NCBI RefSeq assembly: GCF_009828065.1
Contig: NZ_WTYK01000001.1
Location: 1-64,000 of the forward strand
DNA: 64,000 bases
Origin: Croceibacterium soli
GTDB lineage: Bacteria; Pseudomonadota; Alphaproteobacteria; Sphingomonadales; Sphingomonadaceae
Reading direction: 5' to 3'
Within the stretch, counting starts at the first letter, position 1. Each line of letters opens with the position of its first letter. Made by a program: the position numbers and the translations under genes. The notes below the pieces were generated by a model. It saw nothing but the letters and a program-made list of their open reading frames with translations. It was not told the origin of the DNA and ran no database searches. Shown one piece after another: positions 39,693-49,724 of the stretch.

Positions 39693-40382
39693 TTAGGCAG
39701 TCAGGGCCAGCTTCGCTGTGACAGGCAGGTGATCGGACGCGATCGCGGCGAGCGCGCTATGGTGCACGCGTGCATCGTCGCAGCTCCAGCCGGGCGAGTG
39801 GACGATGCGGTCGAGCTGGGCAAGCGGGCGGTTGCTGGGGAAGCTGCGCCCCGGGGCGAGCACGGTCCACCCGTCCCCGAAGGCCCGGAAGCAGCGGGAG
39901 CGAGGGGACCATTCGTTGAAGTCGCCGAGGAGCACGGCGGGTTCGCGGTCGTGCAAGTGGGCGCGCACGGCCTCGATCTGGTGCAGCCGGCGCAGGCCCG
40001 AGAGATCGAGGTGCATGCCAACGACATGGAGCGGCCGCCCGTCGATGCGTAAATGAGCGCAGACGGCGCCGCGCGGCTCCAGCCGCGGCAGGTCGACCGG
40101 TTCGGCGCCGGCGATCTCGATCCCGTCGCGCACCAGGATGGCGTTGCCGTGCCAGCCGATGCTGGCGGGGCGGCTGCGCAGCGGGGCGATATGCCAGCCA
40201 TGCTCTTCCACCGACTGGCGCGGCAGGACGGATTCGCGGCTGCCGAAGCGGCGGTCGACTTCCTGCAGCGCGACGATGTCCGCGCCGAGTTCGCGGATGA
40301 CCGAGAGGATCCGCTCGGGATCGCGCTTGCGGTCGAGCCCCACGGCCTTGTGGATGTTGTAGCTGGCGAAAGTGAGCTGCAC
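39693..40382 (-). CDS. Endonuclease/exonuclease/phosphatase family protein
   Basis: A 229-residue cytoplasmic protein of the EEP superfamily. Order of motifs: FASYNIHKAVG, ADIVALQEVD (metal glutamate), VVGMHLDLSGLRR, LLGDFNEW, DRIVHSP, and AIASDHLPVTAKL with the catalytic Asp-His. Substrate (DNA, RNA or phosphoester) unknown. GTG 40382 gives MQLTFASYNI; a TTG at 40403 overlapping the previous stop would add seven residues. Coupled to the PPOx-family gene. Confidence 0.88.
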   Translation of the reverse strand: MQLTFASYNIHKAVGLDRKRDPERILSVIRELGADIVALQEVDRRFGSRESVLPRQSVEEHGWHIAPLRSRPASIGWHGNAILVRDGIEIAGAEPVDLPRLEPRGAVCAHLRIDGRPLHVVGMHLDLSGLRRLHQIEAVRAHLHDREPAVLLGDFNEWSPRSRCFRAFGDGWTVLAPGRSFPSNRPLAQLDRIVHSPGWSCDDARVHHSALAAIASDHLPVTAKLALTA

Positions 40383-40399
40383 GGTGGCTAAGGAAGTGC

Positions 40400-40978
40400 T
40401 CAATCTGACGGAACGGTTCCGGGATCCCCGGCGATGTAGCGATCCGTGGTTTTCGCCGGCAGGCCGTCGATGCTCGTGCGCCGGGTCTTGAACTTGCCGG
40501 CCCATACGACGGGATCGGCCTTGGCGTGGTACTTGACCAGCGTGGTGCGTTCTTTCTCCAGAGTCATCAGCGGCACGCCCCAGCCGCAGCTCGTCTGCAC
40601 GCTCTCGACCTCGATGTCGAAGATCTGGCGGGTGCCGGGCAGCAGCGTGAAATGCGCAGCGAGATCGTCCCAATCCCTGTCCCACGGCACGACCGGGCGG
40701 CCCTTGCCGTAGATCCGCAGGATCAGCGCCGGCTGCTGGAAGTTGCAGAACATCGGCGTGATCCGCCCGTCGGCGAGAAGATGGGCGTTGGTCTCGTTGC
40801 CCGAGCCGCCGAGGTCGAGATAGGCGACGCGCTTCGGCGAGAGGATGCGGAAGGCGTCGTAGCCTTTGGGGCTGAGGTTGATCCGCGCGCCTTCGGCCGC
40901 GGTCGCCACAAAGAACACCGGCTGCTGCGCGATCATTGCCGCGTGTTGTTCGGTCAGCTCGTCGAAGAAATCGGCCAT
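40400..40978 (-). CDS. Pyridoxamine 5'-phosphate oxidase-family protein
   Basis: A 192-residue FMN-binding split-barrel protein. PVFFVATAAEGARINLSPKGYDAF and DLGGSGNETNAHLL are typical of the PPOx subgroup annotated as general-stress or flavin-binding proteins; it lacks the PdxH C-terminal signature, so it is probably not the vitamin B6 enzyme. Substrate unknown. It is divergent from nothing and lies downstream of prfC across a repeat. Confidence 0.87.
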   Translation of the reverse strand: MADFFDELTEQHAAMIAQQPVFFVATAAEGARINLSPKGYDAFRILSPKRVAYLDLGGSGNETNAHLLADGRITPMFCNFQQPALILRIYGKGRPVVPWDRDWDDLAAHFTLLPGTRQIFDIEVESVQTSCGWGVPLMTLEKERTTLVKYHAKADPVVWAGKFKTRRTSIDGLPAKTTDRYIAGDPGTVPSD

Positions 40979-41019
40979 AAGCCGGCGCTAGAGCGGCGGC
41001 CGATCCGAGACAACAACTT

Positions 41020-41103
41020 CGTCATCCCGGGCTTGCCCCGGGATCGCTGGCCGCCCGGGCCGGACCTTACTGGCAGCGGTCCCGGATCGGGTCCGGGACG
41101 ACG
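41020..41103. repeat. GTCATCCCGG...CCGGGACGAC element, second copy (family F)
   Basis: Same layout as 1138-1219: cgtcatcccgggcttgcccc at the left and ggtcccggatcgggtccggg at the right. It lies between the PPOx-family and prfC genes and may serve as their boundary. Confidence 0.75.
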
Positions 41104-41106
41104 CGG

Positions 41107-42630
41107 TCAACGTTCCTTGATGGCGGAGAAGGTCAGCTCCGGGTTCTTTTCCTGCTGGTAACCAACGTCCCACGGGCTTTTGGCCATGAACACCATGTCG
41201 CCGTCGCGGTCGCGCGCGAGGTTGGCGCGGTTGAACTCGGCGAAGCTGTCGAGCGCCGCTTGCGGGCCCTTGAGCCAGCGCGCCGTGGCGAAGGGCGATG
41301 CCTCCAGCCCGGCTTCCACTTTGTATTCGGCCGAGAGGCGCGAGACGAGCACTTCGAGCTGGAGCTGGCCGACGACGCCGACGATCCACTGCGCGCCGAA
41401 CTCCGGATAGAAGACCTGGATCACGCCTTCCTCGGAAAGATCGTCGAGCGCCTTCCTGAGCTGCTTGGTCTTGGTCGGGTCCTTGAGCTGGACGCGGCGA
41501 AGGATTTCCGGCGCGAAGTTCGGCAGGCCGGTGAAGCGCACGGCGTTCTTCTCGCTCAGCGTGTCGCCGACGCGCAGGGTGCCGTGGTTCGGGATGCCGA
41601 TGATGTCGCCCGCCTCGGCAGTGTCGGCGATCTCGCGGTCCTGGGCGAAGAACAGGATCGGTGAATGTACGGCGATCGGCTTGCCGGAGCCGCTCGGCGT
41701 CAGCTTCATACCGCGCTTGAAGGTGCCGGAGACCATTCGCATGAAGGCGATCCGGTCGCGGTGCTGCGGGTCCATGTTCGCCTGGACCTTGAAGATGAAG
41801 CCGGTCACTTCGTCGCGCTCCGGGCTGATCGGCCCCTCGTCGCTTGGCTGCGGGCGTGGCGGTGGAGCGAACCTGGCGATCGCATCGATCAGCTCGCTGA
41901 CGCCGAAGTTCTTCAGCGCGGAGCCGAAATAGACCGGGGTGAGGTCGCCGTTGCGGTAGGCCTCGATGTCGAATTCGGGATAGCCTGCGCGGGCCAGCTC
42001 GATTTCCTCGGCGAGGTCTTCCGGCAGTTCGGCGTTCTCGTCGCGGCGGCCGAGGAACTCCTTGCTCGGTCCCTCCGGCCGGCTGACCGACCCGGTGGCG
42101 AAATCGAGCACGCCCTGGAACATGCCGCCCATGCCGACGGGATAGCCCTGCGGGCTGACGTCGAGCGCAAGCATGTCGGCCACTTCGTCGAGCAGCTCGA
42201 ACACCGGGCGCCCTTCCCGGTCGACTTTGTTGACGAAGGTGATGATCGGCACGGAGCGCAGGCGGCAGACCTCGAACAGCTTGCGAGTCTGCGGCTCGAT
42301 GCCCTTGGCGGCGTCGATCACCATGATCGCCGAATCGACCGCGGTCAGAGTGCGGTAGGTGTCTTCCGAAAAGTCTTCGTGGCCCGGGGTATCGAGCAGG
42401 TTGAAGGTCACGCCGTCGCGCTCGAAGGTCATCACGGAGCTGGTTACCGAGATGCCGCGCTGCTGCTCGATCTTCATCCAGTCGGACCGCGCGCGCCGCG
42501 CCTGTCCCCGCGCCTTGACCTCGCCGGCGAGATGGATCGCGCCGCCCTGCAGCAGCAGCTTCTCGGTCAGCGTGGTCTTGCCGGCGTCGGGGTGCGAGAT
42601 GATCGCGAAAGTGCGGCGGTTGGACGTCAT
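41107..42630 (-). CDS. prfC: Peptide chain release factor 3
   Basis: GTPase that removes RF1/RF2 from the ribosome after termination. The 507-residue protein shows G1 SHPDAGKTTL, switch II DTPGHEDFSED, G4 NKVDREGR, and the C-terminal domain ending ELTFSAIKER. Highly conserved along its length. Monocistronic, bounded by a repeat downstream and about 130 bp upstream. Confidence 0.97.
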   Translation of the reverse strand: MTSNRRTFAIISHPDAGKTTLTEKLLLQGGAIHLAGEVKARGQARRARSDWMKIEQQRGISVTSSVMTFERDGVTFNLLDTPGHEDFSEDTYRTLTAVDSAIMVIDAAKGIEPQTRKLFEVCRLRSVPIITFVNKVDREGRPVFELLDEVADMLALDVSPQGYPVGMGGMFQGVLDFATGSVSRPEGPSKEFLGRRDENAELPEDLAEEIELARAGYPEFDIEAYRNGDLTPVYFGSALKNFGVSELIDAIARFAPPPRPQPSDEGPISPERDEVTGFIFKVQANMDPQHRDRIAFMRMVSGTFKRGMKLTPSGSGKPIAVHSPILFFAQDREIADTAEAGDIIGIPNHGTLRVGDTLSEKNAVRFTGLPNFAPEILRRVQLKDPTKTKQLRKALDDLSEEGVIQVFYPEFGAQWIVGVVGQLQLEVLVSRLSAEYKVEAGLEASPFATARWLKGPQAALDSFAEFNRANLARDRDGDMVFMAKSPWDVGYQQEKNPELTFSAIKER

Positions 42631-42762
42631 GGTGGCCTCGTGCCCGTCCCGGTTGCGGGAGGATTGGCGGATAGGGTTGTCGGGAGAGCAATCTTGCAGG
42701 CGCGCATATGCCCACGGGTGGGCGCTCCCGCAAGCGCTAGGCGTACGGCTGGACTGCCCTAG

Positions 42763-43179
42763 CTAGATGTCGTCGATGCTGCGCGGCTCGGCGAGGTGCC
42801 AGCGGGCGCCGTCGTAGCGGTCCTCGCGATCTTCCCACTGCACCAGCGTGCCCGCCGGCGCGCCGAGCTCCGGCAGGTGCGTCCGCAGCAGCGCCCGTGC
42901 GCGGTCGATGTCCGTCGCGTCGACATCGAGCACGCAGAAGGCGATCTCCTCCTCCTCGGCACTACCTGCGTCGTCCTCGTCGCCGGTGTCGTAGAACAGC
43001 GTGCCGCCGCCCATGCTGCACCCCAGCCCCGCCAGCCGCAGCTCGGCATCGACATAGACGCTGAAACGGTAGTGGCGCTGGAGCGGATCGATGTCGCCCG
43101 GGATGACGACCGTCATGTAGGAGCAGTCGTCGGGGTCCTCCATCTTCTCGCTGAGGCCGTGGAGGAACCGCTCGATCAT
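42763..43179 (-). CDS. Conserved hypothetical protein downstream of pheT
   Basis: A 138-residue acidic protein with no domain I recognise. A regular alternation of strands and helices (YRFSVYVDAELRLAGLG, IAFCVLDVDATDIDRARALL) suggests a small alpha/beta fold. Its ATG is 1 bp after the pheT stop, so it belongs to the pheST operon. No signal peptide. Function not assigned. Confidence 0.75.
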   Translation of the reverse strand: MIERFLHGLSEKMEDPDDCSYMTVVIPGDIDPLQRHYRFSVYVDAELRLAGLGCSMGGGTLFYDTGDEDDAGSAEEEEIAFCVLDVDATDIDRARALLRTHLPELGAPAGTLVQWEDREDRYDGARWHLAEPRSIDDI

Positions 43180-43180
43180 C

Positions 43181-45568
43181 TCAGCCCCTGAGCTCCGCGC
43201 CGAGCTTGCCGGCGGCGGCGACGATGCGATCGGAAATCGCCTTCAGCTCCGCGTCGGTATAGCTCTTCTCGCCCGGCTGGAGCGTGACCTCGATCGCCAG
43301 CGACTTGCGTCCCTCGGGCACGCCCTGCCCGCGGAAATCGTCGAAAATCCGCGCATCGGCGATGTTGGCCTTGTCGGCGCCGCGTACCGCGCGCAGCAGA
43401 TCGCCTGCCGGCAGGGCAGCATCGACCAGGAACGCGAAGTCGCGCAGGACCGACTGCAGCGCAGGCGGGCTGTAGGCCGGGCGGGCGAACGCGCCGCCGC
43501 CTTTCCTCGCCGGAATGGCGTCCAGGAACACTTCCACCGCCATCACGGGACCGTCGATGTCGAAAGCTTCGAGGGTACGCGGATGCAGCGCGCCGAACCG
43601 GGCCAGGATGTTCTTCGGGCCAAGCCGGAGGGTTGCGGACTGGCCGGGGTGGAACTGCTCCCCAGCCTCTCCGGCGACTTGCAGGTTAGCCACGGGCGCG
43701 CCGGCCGCTTCGAGCAGCGCCAGCGCTTCGGCCTTGGCGTCGAACGCGTCGAACGCCGCTGCCTTGCCGGTCGCCCAGCCGCGCGGGGTCTTCTCGCCTG
43801 CGAGCAGCACGGCCACTGTCGGACGTTCGTCGCTGCGTCCGTCTTGCCCGCGCAAGTACCGGCGGCCGACTTCGAACAGGCGCACGCCTTCCGCGCCGCG
43901 ATCCGCGTTGCGCTTGGCGGCGGAGAGCAGGCCCGGCAGCAGCGAGGGGCGCATGGCCTTCATGTCTTCGCTGATCGGGTTTTCGAGCTTCCACAGATCG
44001 CCGTTCGCGAAGTGCGCGGCCTCGGCTTCGGGGATGAACGACCAGGTGACCGCCTCGTTCAGGCCGCGCGCTGCGGCTGCGCGGCGCACGCGGCGCTCGC
44101 GCGCTTGCTCGGCCGTGGCGGTCGGGCGGGCCACGCCGTCGGCGCGGGGCAGGGCGACGCTCTCGATCGAATCGAGCCCGTGGATGCGGACCACCTCCTC
44201 GACGATGTCGGCCGGGCCTTCGATGTCGTGGCGGCGCAGCGGCGCGGTGACCCGCCAGTCGCCGGAGACCTCGAACTCGAGCATCTCGAGCGTGCGGCGC
44301 TGCTCCTCTTCCGAGATCGCGATGCCGCCCAGGCGCTCGGCCAAGCCGGGATCGTAGGCGATCGTCTTAGCCTCGCACGGCGGCGAACCGGCGCGAACCA
44401 CTTCCGAAGCCTCGCCGCCGCAGATCTTGAGGATCAGCGCGGTGAGGATCTCGAGTCCCTCGTCCAGGAACGCCGGATCGACGCCGCGCTCGAAGCGGGT
44501 GCGGGCATCGCTGGCGAGGCCGAGGCGGCGGCCGGTCTGGCCGATCCGCTCAGGGTCGAAGTACGCGATCTCGAGCAGGACATCGGTCGTGCTCTCGGAC
44601 ACGCCGGAGTGCTCGCCGCCCATGATCCCGGCGATATCGTGCACGCCGCTGTCGTCGGCGATCACGGTCATTTCGGCGTCGAGCGTGTAGGTCTTCTCGT
44701 TGAGCGCGAGGACCTGCTCGCCGTCCTTCGCCCGCCGCGCAACCAGAGCGCCGCTGAGCTTCGCCAGGTCGTAGGCATGCGCGGGCCGGCCGAAGGCCAG
44801 CATCAGGTAGTTGGTCATGTCGACCAGTGCCGAGATCGGCCGCTGGCCCGCCGCGATCAGCCGCTGCTGCATCCATTCGGGCGAGGCGCCGTTCTTCACG
44901 CCGCGGATCACCCGGCCGTAGAACGCCGGGCAGCCTTCGGGATCGTCGGTGCGGATCTCGATCGGACAGGCGAACGTGCCGGCGACCGGTTCGACGGAGA
45001 ACGGCTTGAACGTGCCCATGCCTGCGGCTGCAAGGTCCCGGGCGATGCCCATGACGCCCATGCAGTCGGGCCGGTTGGGCGTGATCGCCACGTCGAACAC
45101 CGGGCTGGCGCCGTGGTACTCGGCGAAGCTCGTGCCGACCGGTGCGTCCGCCGGCAGCTCGATGATCCCCTCGTGCTCGTCGCCGAGCTGCAGCTCGCGA
45201 ACCGAGCACATCATGCCGTTGGATTCGACGCCGCGGATCGCGCTCTTGCGCAGCTCCATGCCGTTTGCGGGGACGATCGCGCCCGCCAGGCCGAGCACGC
45301 CCTTCATCCCGGCGCGCGCGTTCGGCGCACCGCAGACGACCTGCAGCGGCTCACCCTCGCCCGTGTTCACGGTCAGGACCTGCAGCTTGTCGGCATCCGG
45401 GTGCGGCCGGGCCGTGAGCACTTCGGCCACGCGGAAGCCGACCAGCTTGTCGGCCGGATCCTCGATCCCCTCCACCTCGATGCCGATGCGGTTGAGCGCG
45501 CCGGCGATCTCCGCGGCGGAAGCCTCGGTCTCGAGGAAGTACTTCAGCCATCCGAGCGAGAACTTCAT
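43181..45568 (-). CDS. pheT: Phenylalanyl-tRNA synthetase beta subunit
   Basis: A 795-residue beta chain of the alpha2-beta2 PheRS. The order is: N-terminal [18 protein letters not shown]-type tRNA-binding domain ([19 protein letters not shown]), B3/B4 editing region ([20 protein letters not shown]), B5, and C-terminal FDX-ACB anticodon domain ending about residue 790. The ATG at 45568 overlaps the pheS stop (ATGA). Second gene of the operon. Confidence 0.97.
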   Translation of the reverse strand: MKFSLGWLKYFLETEASAAEIAGALNRIGIEVEGIEDPADKLVGFRVAEVLTARPHPDADKLQVLTVNTGEGEPLQVVCGAPNARAGMKGVLGLAGAIVPANGMELRKSAIRGVESNGMMCSVRELQLGDEHEGIIELPADAPVGTSFAEYHGASPVFDVAITPNRPDCMGVMGIARDLAAAGMGTFKPFSVEPVAGTFACPIEIRTDDPEGCPAFYGRVIRGVKNGASPEWMQQRLIAAGQRPISALVDMTNYLMLAFGRPAHAYDLAKLSGALVARRAKDGEQVLALNEKTYTLDAEMTVIADDSGVHDIAGIMGGEHSGVSESTTDVLLEIAYFDPERIGQTGRRLGLASDARTRFERGVDPAFLDEGLEILTALILKICGGEASEVVRAGSPPCEAKTIAYDPGLAERLGGIAISEEEQRRTLEMLEFEVSGDWRVTAPLRRHDIEGPADIVEEVVRIHGLDSIESVALPRADGVARPTATAEQARERRVRRAAAARGLNEAVTWSFIPEAEAAHFANGDLWKLENPISEDMKAMRPSLLPGLLSAAKRNADRGAEGVRLFEVGRRYLRGQDGRSDERPTVAVLLAGEKTPRGWATGKAAAFDAFDAKAEALALLEAAGAPVANLQVAGEAGEQFHPGQSATLRLGPKNILARFGALHPRTLEAFDIDGPVMAVEVFLDAIPARKGGGAFARPAYSPPALQSVLRDFAFLVDAALPAGDLLRAVRGADKANIADARIFDDFRGQGVPEGRKSLAIEVTLQPGEKSYTDAELKAISDRIVAAAGKLGAELRG

Positions 45569-46701
45569 GCGCGCGCTCCCACCCCGGCGGAAAGCGTCGG
45601 CTGGTCGAACGGCGAGAAGCCGTAGTGCCGCAGCCAGCGCACGTCGCCGTCGAAGAAAGCCCGCAAGTCGTCCATCCCGTACTTGAGCATCGCCAGGCGG
45701 TCGACGCCGACCCCGAAGGCGAAGCCCTGCCATTCGTCGGGATCGAGACCGGAGAACTCGATCACCCGCCGGTTGACCATGCCGCTGCCGAGCAGCTCCA
45801 TCCAGCCGTGGCCCGGCTCGTCGCCCGAGCCGCCAAGGACACGCCGGCCGTTCTCGATCGCGAAGCCGACATCGACCTCCACCGAAGGCTCGGTGAACGG
45901 GAAGTAGCTCGGGCGCAGGCGCAGGACGATGTCCTCGCGCTCGAAGAACGCCTTGAGGAACGTCTCCAGCGTCCACTTGAGGTGGCCGAGATGAATGCCG
46001 CGATCGATCATCAGGCCTTCGATCTGGTGGAACATCGGCGTGTGCGTCGCATCGGAATCGGAGCGATAGACTCGGCCCGGCGCGATGATCCGCACCGGCG
46101 CGCCCTGGCTCATCATCGTGCGCACTTGCACGGGGCTGGTGTGCGTGCGCAGCAGCATGCGCCTTTTCTGGCCTACCGCTGCGCTGCTTGAGGCCGGCTC
46201 ACCCTCAGGCGCCGCATCGGGAAAATAGAACGTATCGTGCATCGCCCGGGCTGGGTGGCTTTCCGGCATGTTGAGGGCGGTGAAGTTGTGCCAGTCGTCC
46301 TCGATCTCCGGCCCGGTCGCGACCGCAAAGCCGAGGTCGGCGAAAATCTCTGCCAGCTCGTCCATCACCTGGCTGACAGGGTGGACCGAGCCTTTCGGCA
46401 TTTCCGGCGCGGGCAGCGAAAGGTCCAGGGTCTCGGCGGCCAGCCGCTGCTCGAGCTCGGCCGCTTCCATCTCCGCCTTGCGCGCGGCGAGCGCATCGAA
46501 CACGGACTGGCGCAGCGCCTGGATCGCCGGCGCCTTCTCCTGCCGCTCCTCCGGCGCCATCGCGCCCAGAGTCTTGAGCAGCGCCGAGACGCTGCCCTGC
46601 TTGCCGAGATACTCGACGCGCAGCGCTTCGAGCGCGCTCAGGTCGGCGGCTGCGGCGATCCGCTCGCGCGCCTGGTCTTCAAGGGTCCGGTAGTCTTCCA
46701 T
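45565..46701 (-). CDS. pheS: Phenylalanyl-tRNA synthetase alpha subunit
   Basis: A 378-residue catalytic subunit, class II. N-terminal coiled coil ([21 protein letters not shown]), motif 2 ([12 protein letters not shown]...RVYRSD), and motif 3 ([14 protein letters not shown]). The ATG at 46701 gives [10 protein letters not shown]; the longer frame upstream is not PheS-like. There is a 27-residue insert-like stretch ([17 protein letters not shown]) between the strands of motif 2, possibly a lineage-specific loop. Confidence 0.97.
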   Translation of the reverse strand: MEDYRTLEDQARERIAAAADLSALEALRVEYLGKQGSVSALLKTLGAMAPEERQEKAPAIQALRQSVFDALAARKAEMEAAELEQRLAAETLDLSLPAPEMPKGSVHPVSQVMDELAEIFADLGFAVATGPEIEDDWHNFTALNMPESHPARAMHDTFYFPDAAPEGEPASSSAAVGQKRRMLLRTHTSPVQVRTMMSQGAPVRIIAPGRVYRSDSDATHTPMFHQIEGLMIDRGIHLGHLKWTLETFLKAFFEREDIVLRLRPSYFPFTEPSVEVDVGFAIENGRRVLGGSGDEPGHGWMELLGSGMVNRRVIEFSGLDPDEWQGFAFGVGVDRLAMLKYGMDDLRAFFDGDVRWLRHYGFSPFDQPTLSAGVGARA

Positions 46702-46741
46702 CGGCGCGCCTGTTAGCGGGCGCGACGCCGCGGCCCAAGCC

Positions 46742-47647
46742 CTAATCGGCCTGCGGCGGACGCGCGGTATAGCGCAGCAGCGTCGGCAAGTCGGTCTGCG
46801 GCGCGGCGCCCTGGTCCGCCATGCGCTGGGCGATGATCCGGTCGAGGATCGGGTGCGGCATCTCGGCATATTCGCTCGGCGTCATGCCCATGAACGCCCG
46901 GAAGTCGCGCACGAACTGCGCCTGGTCGTGATACTGCCCGTCCAGTGCCTCGCTCCAGCTGCGGCGCGAGTTGAGCATGAATTCGGCGAGGCTGCGCAGG
47001 AAGCGCTGGCGGCGCAACAGCAGCTTGGGCGGAAAGCCGAAATGCTGGCCGCAAAGCCGTTCCAGCGACCGCGCGCCGAGGCCGAGCCGCTCTCCCAGCT
47101 GCGAGACGCTGGCGATCTCCGGATCGCTCAGCGCTTCGTGGCAATCCGAGATGAGCCGGTTCTCGGGCGGCCGGTCGGCTTGAGCCATCAGATAATCGTT
47201 GATCCTGACGGCCATGCTGTCGAGGTCCGTATCCTCCTGCTCCACCATTCGCTGGATCGGCGCGAACAGCGTGAAGGCCGGGTGCGTCGACCCGTCGACG
47301 GTCTGGTCCGCAATCGCCTGGGCCGGGCCTTTCGCGAACCGCGCCCAACCGGCCGGTTTCAGGCCAAGCCCCCAGACCTTGCCGGCGCGCAGGGCGAAGC
47401 GAATCGAGCGGCTGGTCGGCCCGCTGGCTACGAACGGCCATTGTTCGCGCAGCGGCCCGGGGCCGATGCAGGCATGCGGCGGAGCGCCCTTGAAGAACCG
47501 CATCTGCGACCATTCCGGATGCAGGTGATCCTCGATCGCGCGATCGGGCGGGCAGTCGAACGCGAAACCGTAGAGGGCGGTGAAATAGGGCTGGAGCGGC
47601 TCCGAAAGCCGGTAATAGCGAACATCGATCGCGATCGTCGCGTCCAT
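46742..47647 (-). CDS. AraC-family transcriptional regulator
   Basis: A 301-residue protein. The C-terminal two-HTH AraC domain includes [21 protein letters not shown] and the second helix ending [15 protein letters not shown]. The N-terminal part ([23 protein letters not shown]) resembles the ligand-sensing region of DUF6597-type AraC proteins. Target and inducer unknown. It stands alone between rplT and pheS, same strand as both. Confidence 0.88.
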   Translation of the reverse strand: MDATIAIDVRYYRLSEPLQPYFTALYGFAFDCPPDRAIEDHLHPEWSQMRFFKGAPPHACIGPGPLREQWPFVASGPTSRSIRFALRAGKVWGLGLKPAGWARFAKGPAQAIADQTVDGSTHPAFTLFAPIQRMVEQEDTDLDSMAVRINDYLMAQADRPPENRLISDCHEALSDPEIASVSQLGERLGLGARSLERLCGQHFGFPPKLLLRRQRFLRSLAEFMLNSRRSWSEALDGQYHDQAQFVRDFRAFMGMTPSEYAEMPHPILDRIIAQRMADQGAAPQTDLPTLLRYTARPPQAD

Positions 47648-47770
47648 CGCTTAGCCCCCAAGTGTGCGGGCGATGCACCGATCGACAGTTCATCCCCGCG
47701 CCCCTGCACCGCCTGTTTACCATCTTTTGTGGCAATGGCGAGGACCGCGATGCACATTTTTCTTCGCAAA

Positions 47771-47805
47771 AACAAAAGGGCGCGAACGGCTGACCGTTCG
47801 CGCCC
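47771..47805 (-). terminator. Rho-independent terminator of rpmI-rplT
   Basis: Perfect 12-bp stem GGGCGCGAACGG / CCGTTCGCGCCC with a 4-nt loop, then CTTTTGTTTTTGC on the minus strand, 23 bp after the rplT stop. A strong terminator for the ribosomal operon. Confidence 0.93.
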
Positions 47806-47827
47806 TCGGTGTTCCGGCAGCGGCGGC

Positions 47828-48187
47828 TTATGCCGGCAGCGCGTCCTTGGCCTGCTTGAGGATCGCGGCGAAGGCGCCGCTCTCGTTCATCGCCAGGTCG
47901 GCCATGACCTTCCGGTCCAGCTCGATCCCGGCCAGCTTGGTGCCGTGGATGAACTGCGAGTAGGTGAGGCCTTCCGCGCGGACGGCAGCGTTGATGCGCT
48001 GGATCCACAGGGCGCGGAAGTTCCGCTTCTTCACCTTGCGGTCACGGTAGGCGTACTGGCCTGCCTTCTCGACCGCCTGGCGGGCGACGCGGATGGTGTT
48101 CTTGCGGCGGCCCCGGTAGCCCTTGGCCTGTTCCAGGATCCGCTTGTGCTTGGCGCGTGTGGTTACGCCGCGCTTGATACGTGACAT
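47828..48187 (-). CDS. rplT: 50S ribosomal protein L20
   Basis: A 119-residue rRNA-binding protein needed for early assembly of the 50S subunit. The family start [21 protein letters not shown] and the [17 protein letters not shown] segment are clear. It follows rpmI by 29 bp. infC, the usual first gene of this operon, is not upstream here. Confidence 0.98.
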   Translation of the reverse strand: MSRIKRGVTTRAKHKRILEQAKGYRGRRKNTIRVARQAVEKAGQYAYRDRKVKKRNFRALWIQRINAAVRAEGLTYSQFIHGTKLAGIELDRKVMADLAMNESGAFAAILKQAKDALPA

Positions 48188-48216
48188 GTCGAAATACTCC
48201 TGTCTCTAAACCGGGC

Positions 48217-48420
48217 TCAGCCGAGGCCGTAGGGGGCCCACTTCTTGATCGTCCGCGCATCGGCGTCGGAGATCACGGTGGTGCCGCGGTTCTGGCGGAT
48301 GTACTTCGCGTTGTGGCTGATCAGGCGGTGGCGCTTGCCGGCGACACCATGCTTGACCTTGCCGTTGGCGGTGATCTTGAAGCGCTTCTTCACACCGCTC
48401 TTGGTCTTCAGCTTGGGCAT
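48217..48420 (-). CDS. rpmI: 50S ribosomal protein L35
   Basis: A 67-residue basic protein; [20 protein letters not shown] is the classic L35 start, and [17 protein letters not shown] follows. First gene of the rpmI-rplT operon; AAGGAGA precedes the ATG at 48420. Confidence 0.98.
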   Translation of the reverse strand: MPKLKTKSGVKKRFKITANGKVKHGVAGKRHRLISHNAKYIRQNRGTTVISDADARTIKKWAPYGLG

Positions 48421-48543
48421 TTTCGTCTCCTTGTCAGGGACACGTCCAACCAGCCCTGGCAGCCCTTTTGGCCAGACCGGCAGATGAATTACGTGTCGTT
48501 GAAGAGCGCGCCCCTAGAGGCAACGGGCGCGAAAGGCAAGGCG

Positions 48544-49323
48544 TCAGTGGCCGCCCACCGCCTCCAGCACGTCCTCCAGCCGCGCCGGATCGCCGATCGC
48601 CAGCACGTGACCGTCGGATCCGGCGTGGAGAGGCTCGCCGTTCCAGTCGCACATCGTGCCGCCGGCGCCTTCGACCACCGGCACCAGCGCCGCAAAATCG
48701 TGCAGCTTGAGCCCCGATTCGCAGACCACGTCGACGAAGCCGGTCGCCAGCAGGGCATAGTTGTAGCAGTCGCCGCCCATGATCATCCGCTTGTGATCGG
48801 TCTTGCCGGCGAGCGCCATGAACACGTCGCCTTCGGCTTGCGTGAAGTACTGCGGGCCGGTGGTGGCGAGCGTGGCGTCGGACAGCTCGCGGCAGGGGCG
48901 GGTCGAGACCGGCTTGCCGTTGAGCGTCGTGCGCTGCCCGGCCACGCCGAGCCAGCGTTCGTCCTGGATCGCCTGGTCGACCACGCCGAGCACCGGGAAG
49001 CCGTCCACCAGCAGCGCGATCAGTGTGCCGAACGTCGCTCGCCCGGCCAGGAAGGCGCAAGTGCCATCGATCGGATCGAGCACCCACTGCCGGCCCGAGC
49101 GGCCTTCGCTGACGCCGAACTCCTCGCCGTGCACCCCGTCCTGCGGCACTTCGGCGGTGAGGATCCGGCGCATCGCCTGCTCGGCTTCGCGGTCGGCGAT
49201 GGTCACCGGGGTCGCGTCGCCCTTTCGCTCCGAGGCGACCGGCTCGCGGAAGTGCGGGCGGATCGCCGCGCGCGCGGCGTCGGCCAGGCGGTGGGCCAGG
49301 GCGATTTCGGCCGAGAGGTTCAT
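48544..49323 (-). CDS. hisN: Histidinol-phosphatase (IMPase-like)
   Basis: A 259-residue inositol-monophosphatase-fold phosphatase. Metal sites are GEEFG, DPIDGTCAF and the C-terminal KLHDFAALVPVVEGAGG. The GGDCYNYALLATG segment fits the HisN subgroup, giving the penultimate step of histidine synthesis (L-histidinol phosphate to L-histidinol). A role as inositol or 3'-phosphoadenosine phosphatase cannot be excluded. Its ATG overlaps the cupin stop (ATGA). Confidence 0.86.
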   Translation of the reverse strand: MNLSAEIALAHRLADAARAAIRPHFREPVASERKGDATPVTIADREAEQAMRRILTAEVPQDGVHGEEFGVSEGRSGRQWVLDPIDGTCAFLAGRATFGTLIALLVDGFPVLGVVDQAIQDERWLGVAGQRTTLNGKPVSTRPCRELSDATLATTGPQYFTQAEGDVFMALAGKTDHKRMIMGGDCYNYALLATGFVDVVCESGLKLHDFAALVPVVEGAGGTMCDWNGEPLHAGSDGHVLAIGDPARLEDVLEAVGGH

Positions 49324-49724
49324 TCGGGCACCGGCACGCGCAGCGGCTGCCCATCGGCGGCGACCCACGAGGCGACGGCACGTACGCCGTTCGGCCCCGC
49401 GCGGCCCCAGTGGACCGTGCCGGGCGGGATTCGCAGCCCCTGCCCCGGCAGCAGCGTCAGGTCGGGCGCTCCGGGCCGGGAGACCACGGCCGATCCGCCG
49501 ATCACGTAGAGGAACTCATCCCCATGATGGTAATGCCGCGGGATCTCGCTGCCCGCAGGCATGACCAGGTCGCCGACCACCAGCTCATGCCCTGGCGCCG
49601 CCTGGATCGGCCCGCGCAGCACTTCGTTCGAGCCTTGCGCCGGCTGGTACGTGGCAATGCGCGAATCGGCATCAGCGCAAGCTGCGAGACCGGCAAGCAG
49701 CGGGAGGGCGATCGCCGCGCGCAT
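49320..49724 (-). CDS. Cupin-domain lipoprotein
   Basis: A 134-residue precursor with a lipobox (LPLLAGLAACADA, Cys about 16). One cupin barrel follows: VVGDLVMPAGSEIPRHYHHGDEF with the first metal histidines, and LPGQGLRIPPGTVHWG with the last. Likely a metal-binding sensor or small enzyme facing the periplasm. It lies between prs and hisN with overlaps at both ends (TGATG and ATGA), an unusual place for a lipoprotein gene. Confidence 0.85.
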   Translation of the reverse strand: MRAAIALPLLAGLAACADADSRIATYQPAQGSNEVLRGPIQAAPGHELVVGDLVMPAGSEIPRHYHHGDEFLYVIGGSAVVSRPGAPDLTLLPGQGLRIPPGTVHWGRAGPNGVRAVASWVAADGQPLRVPVPE

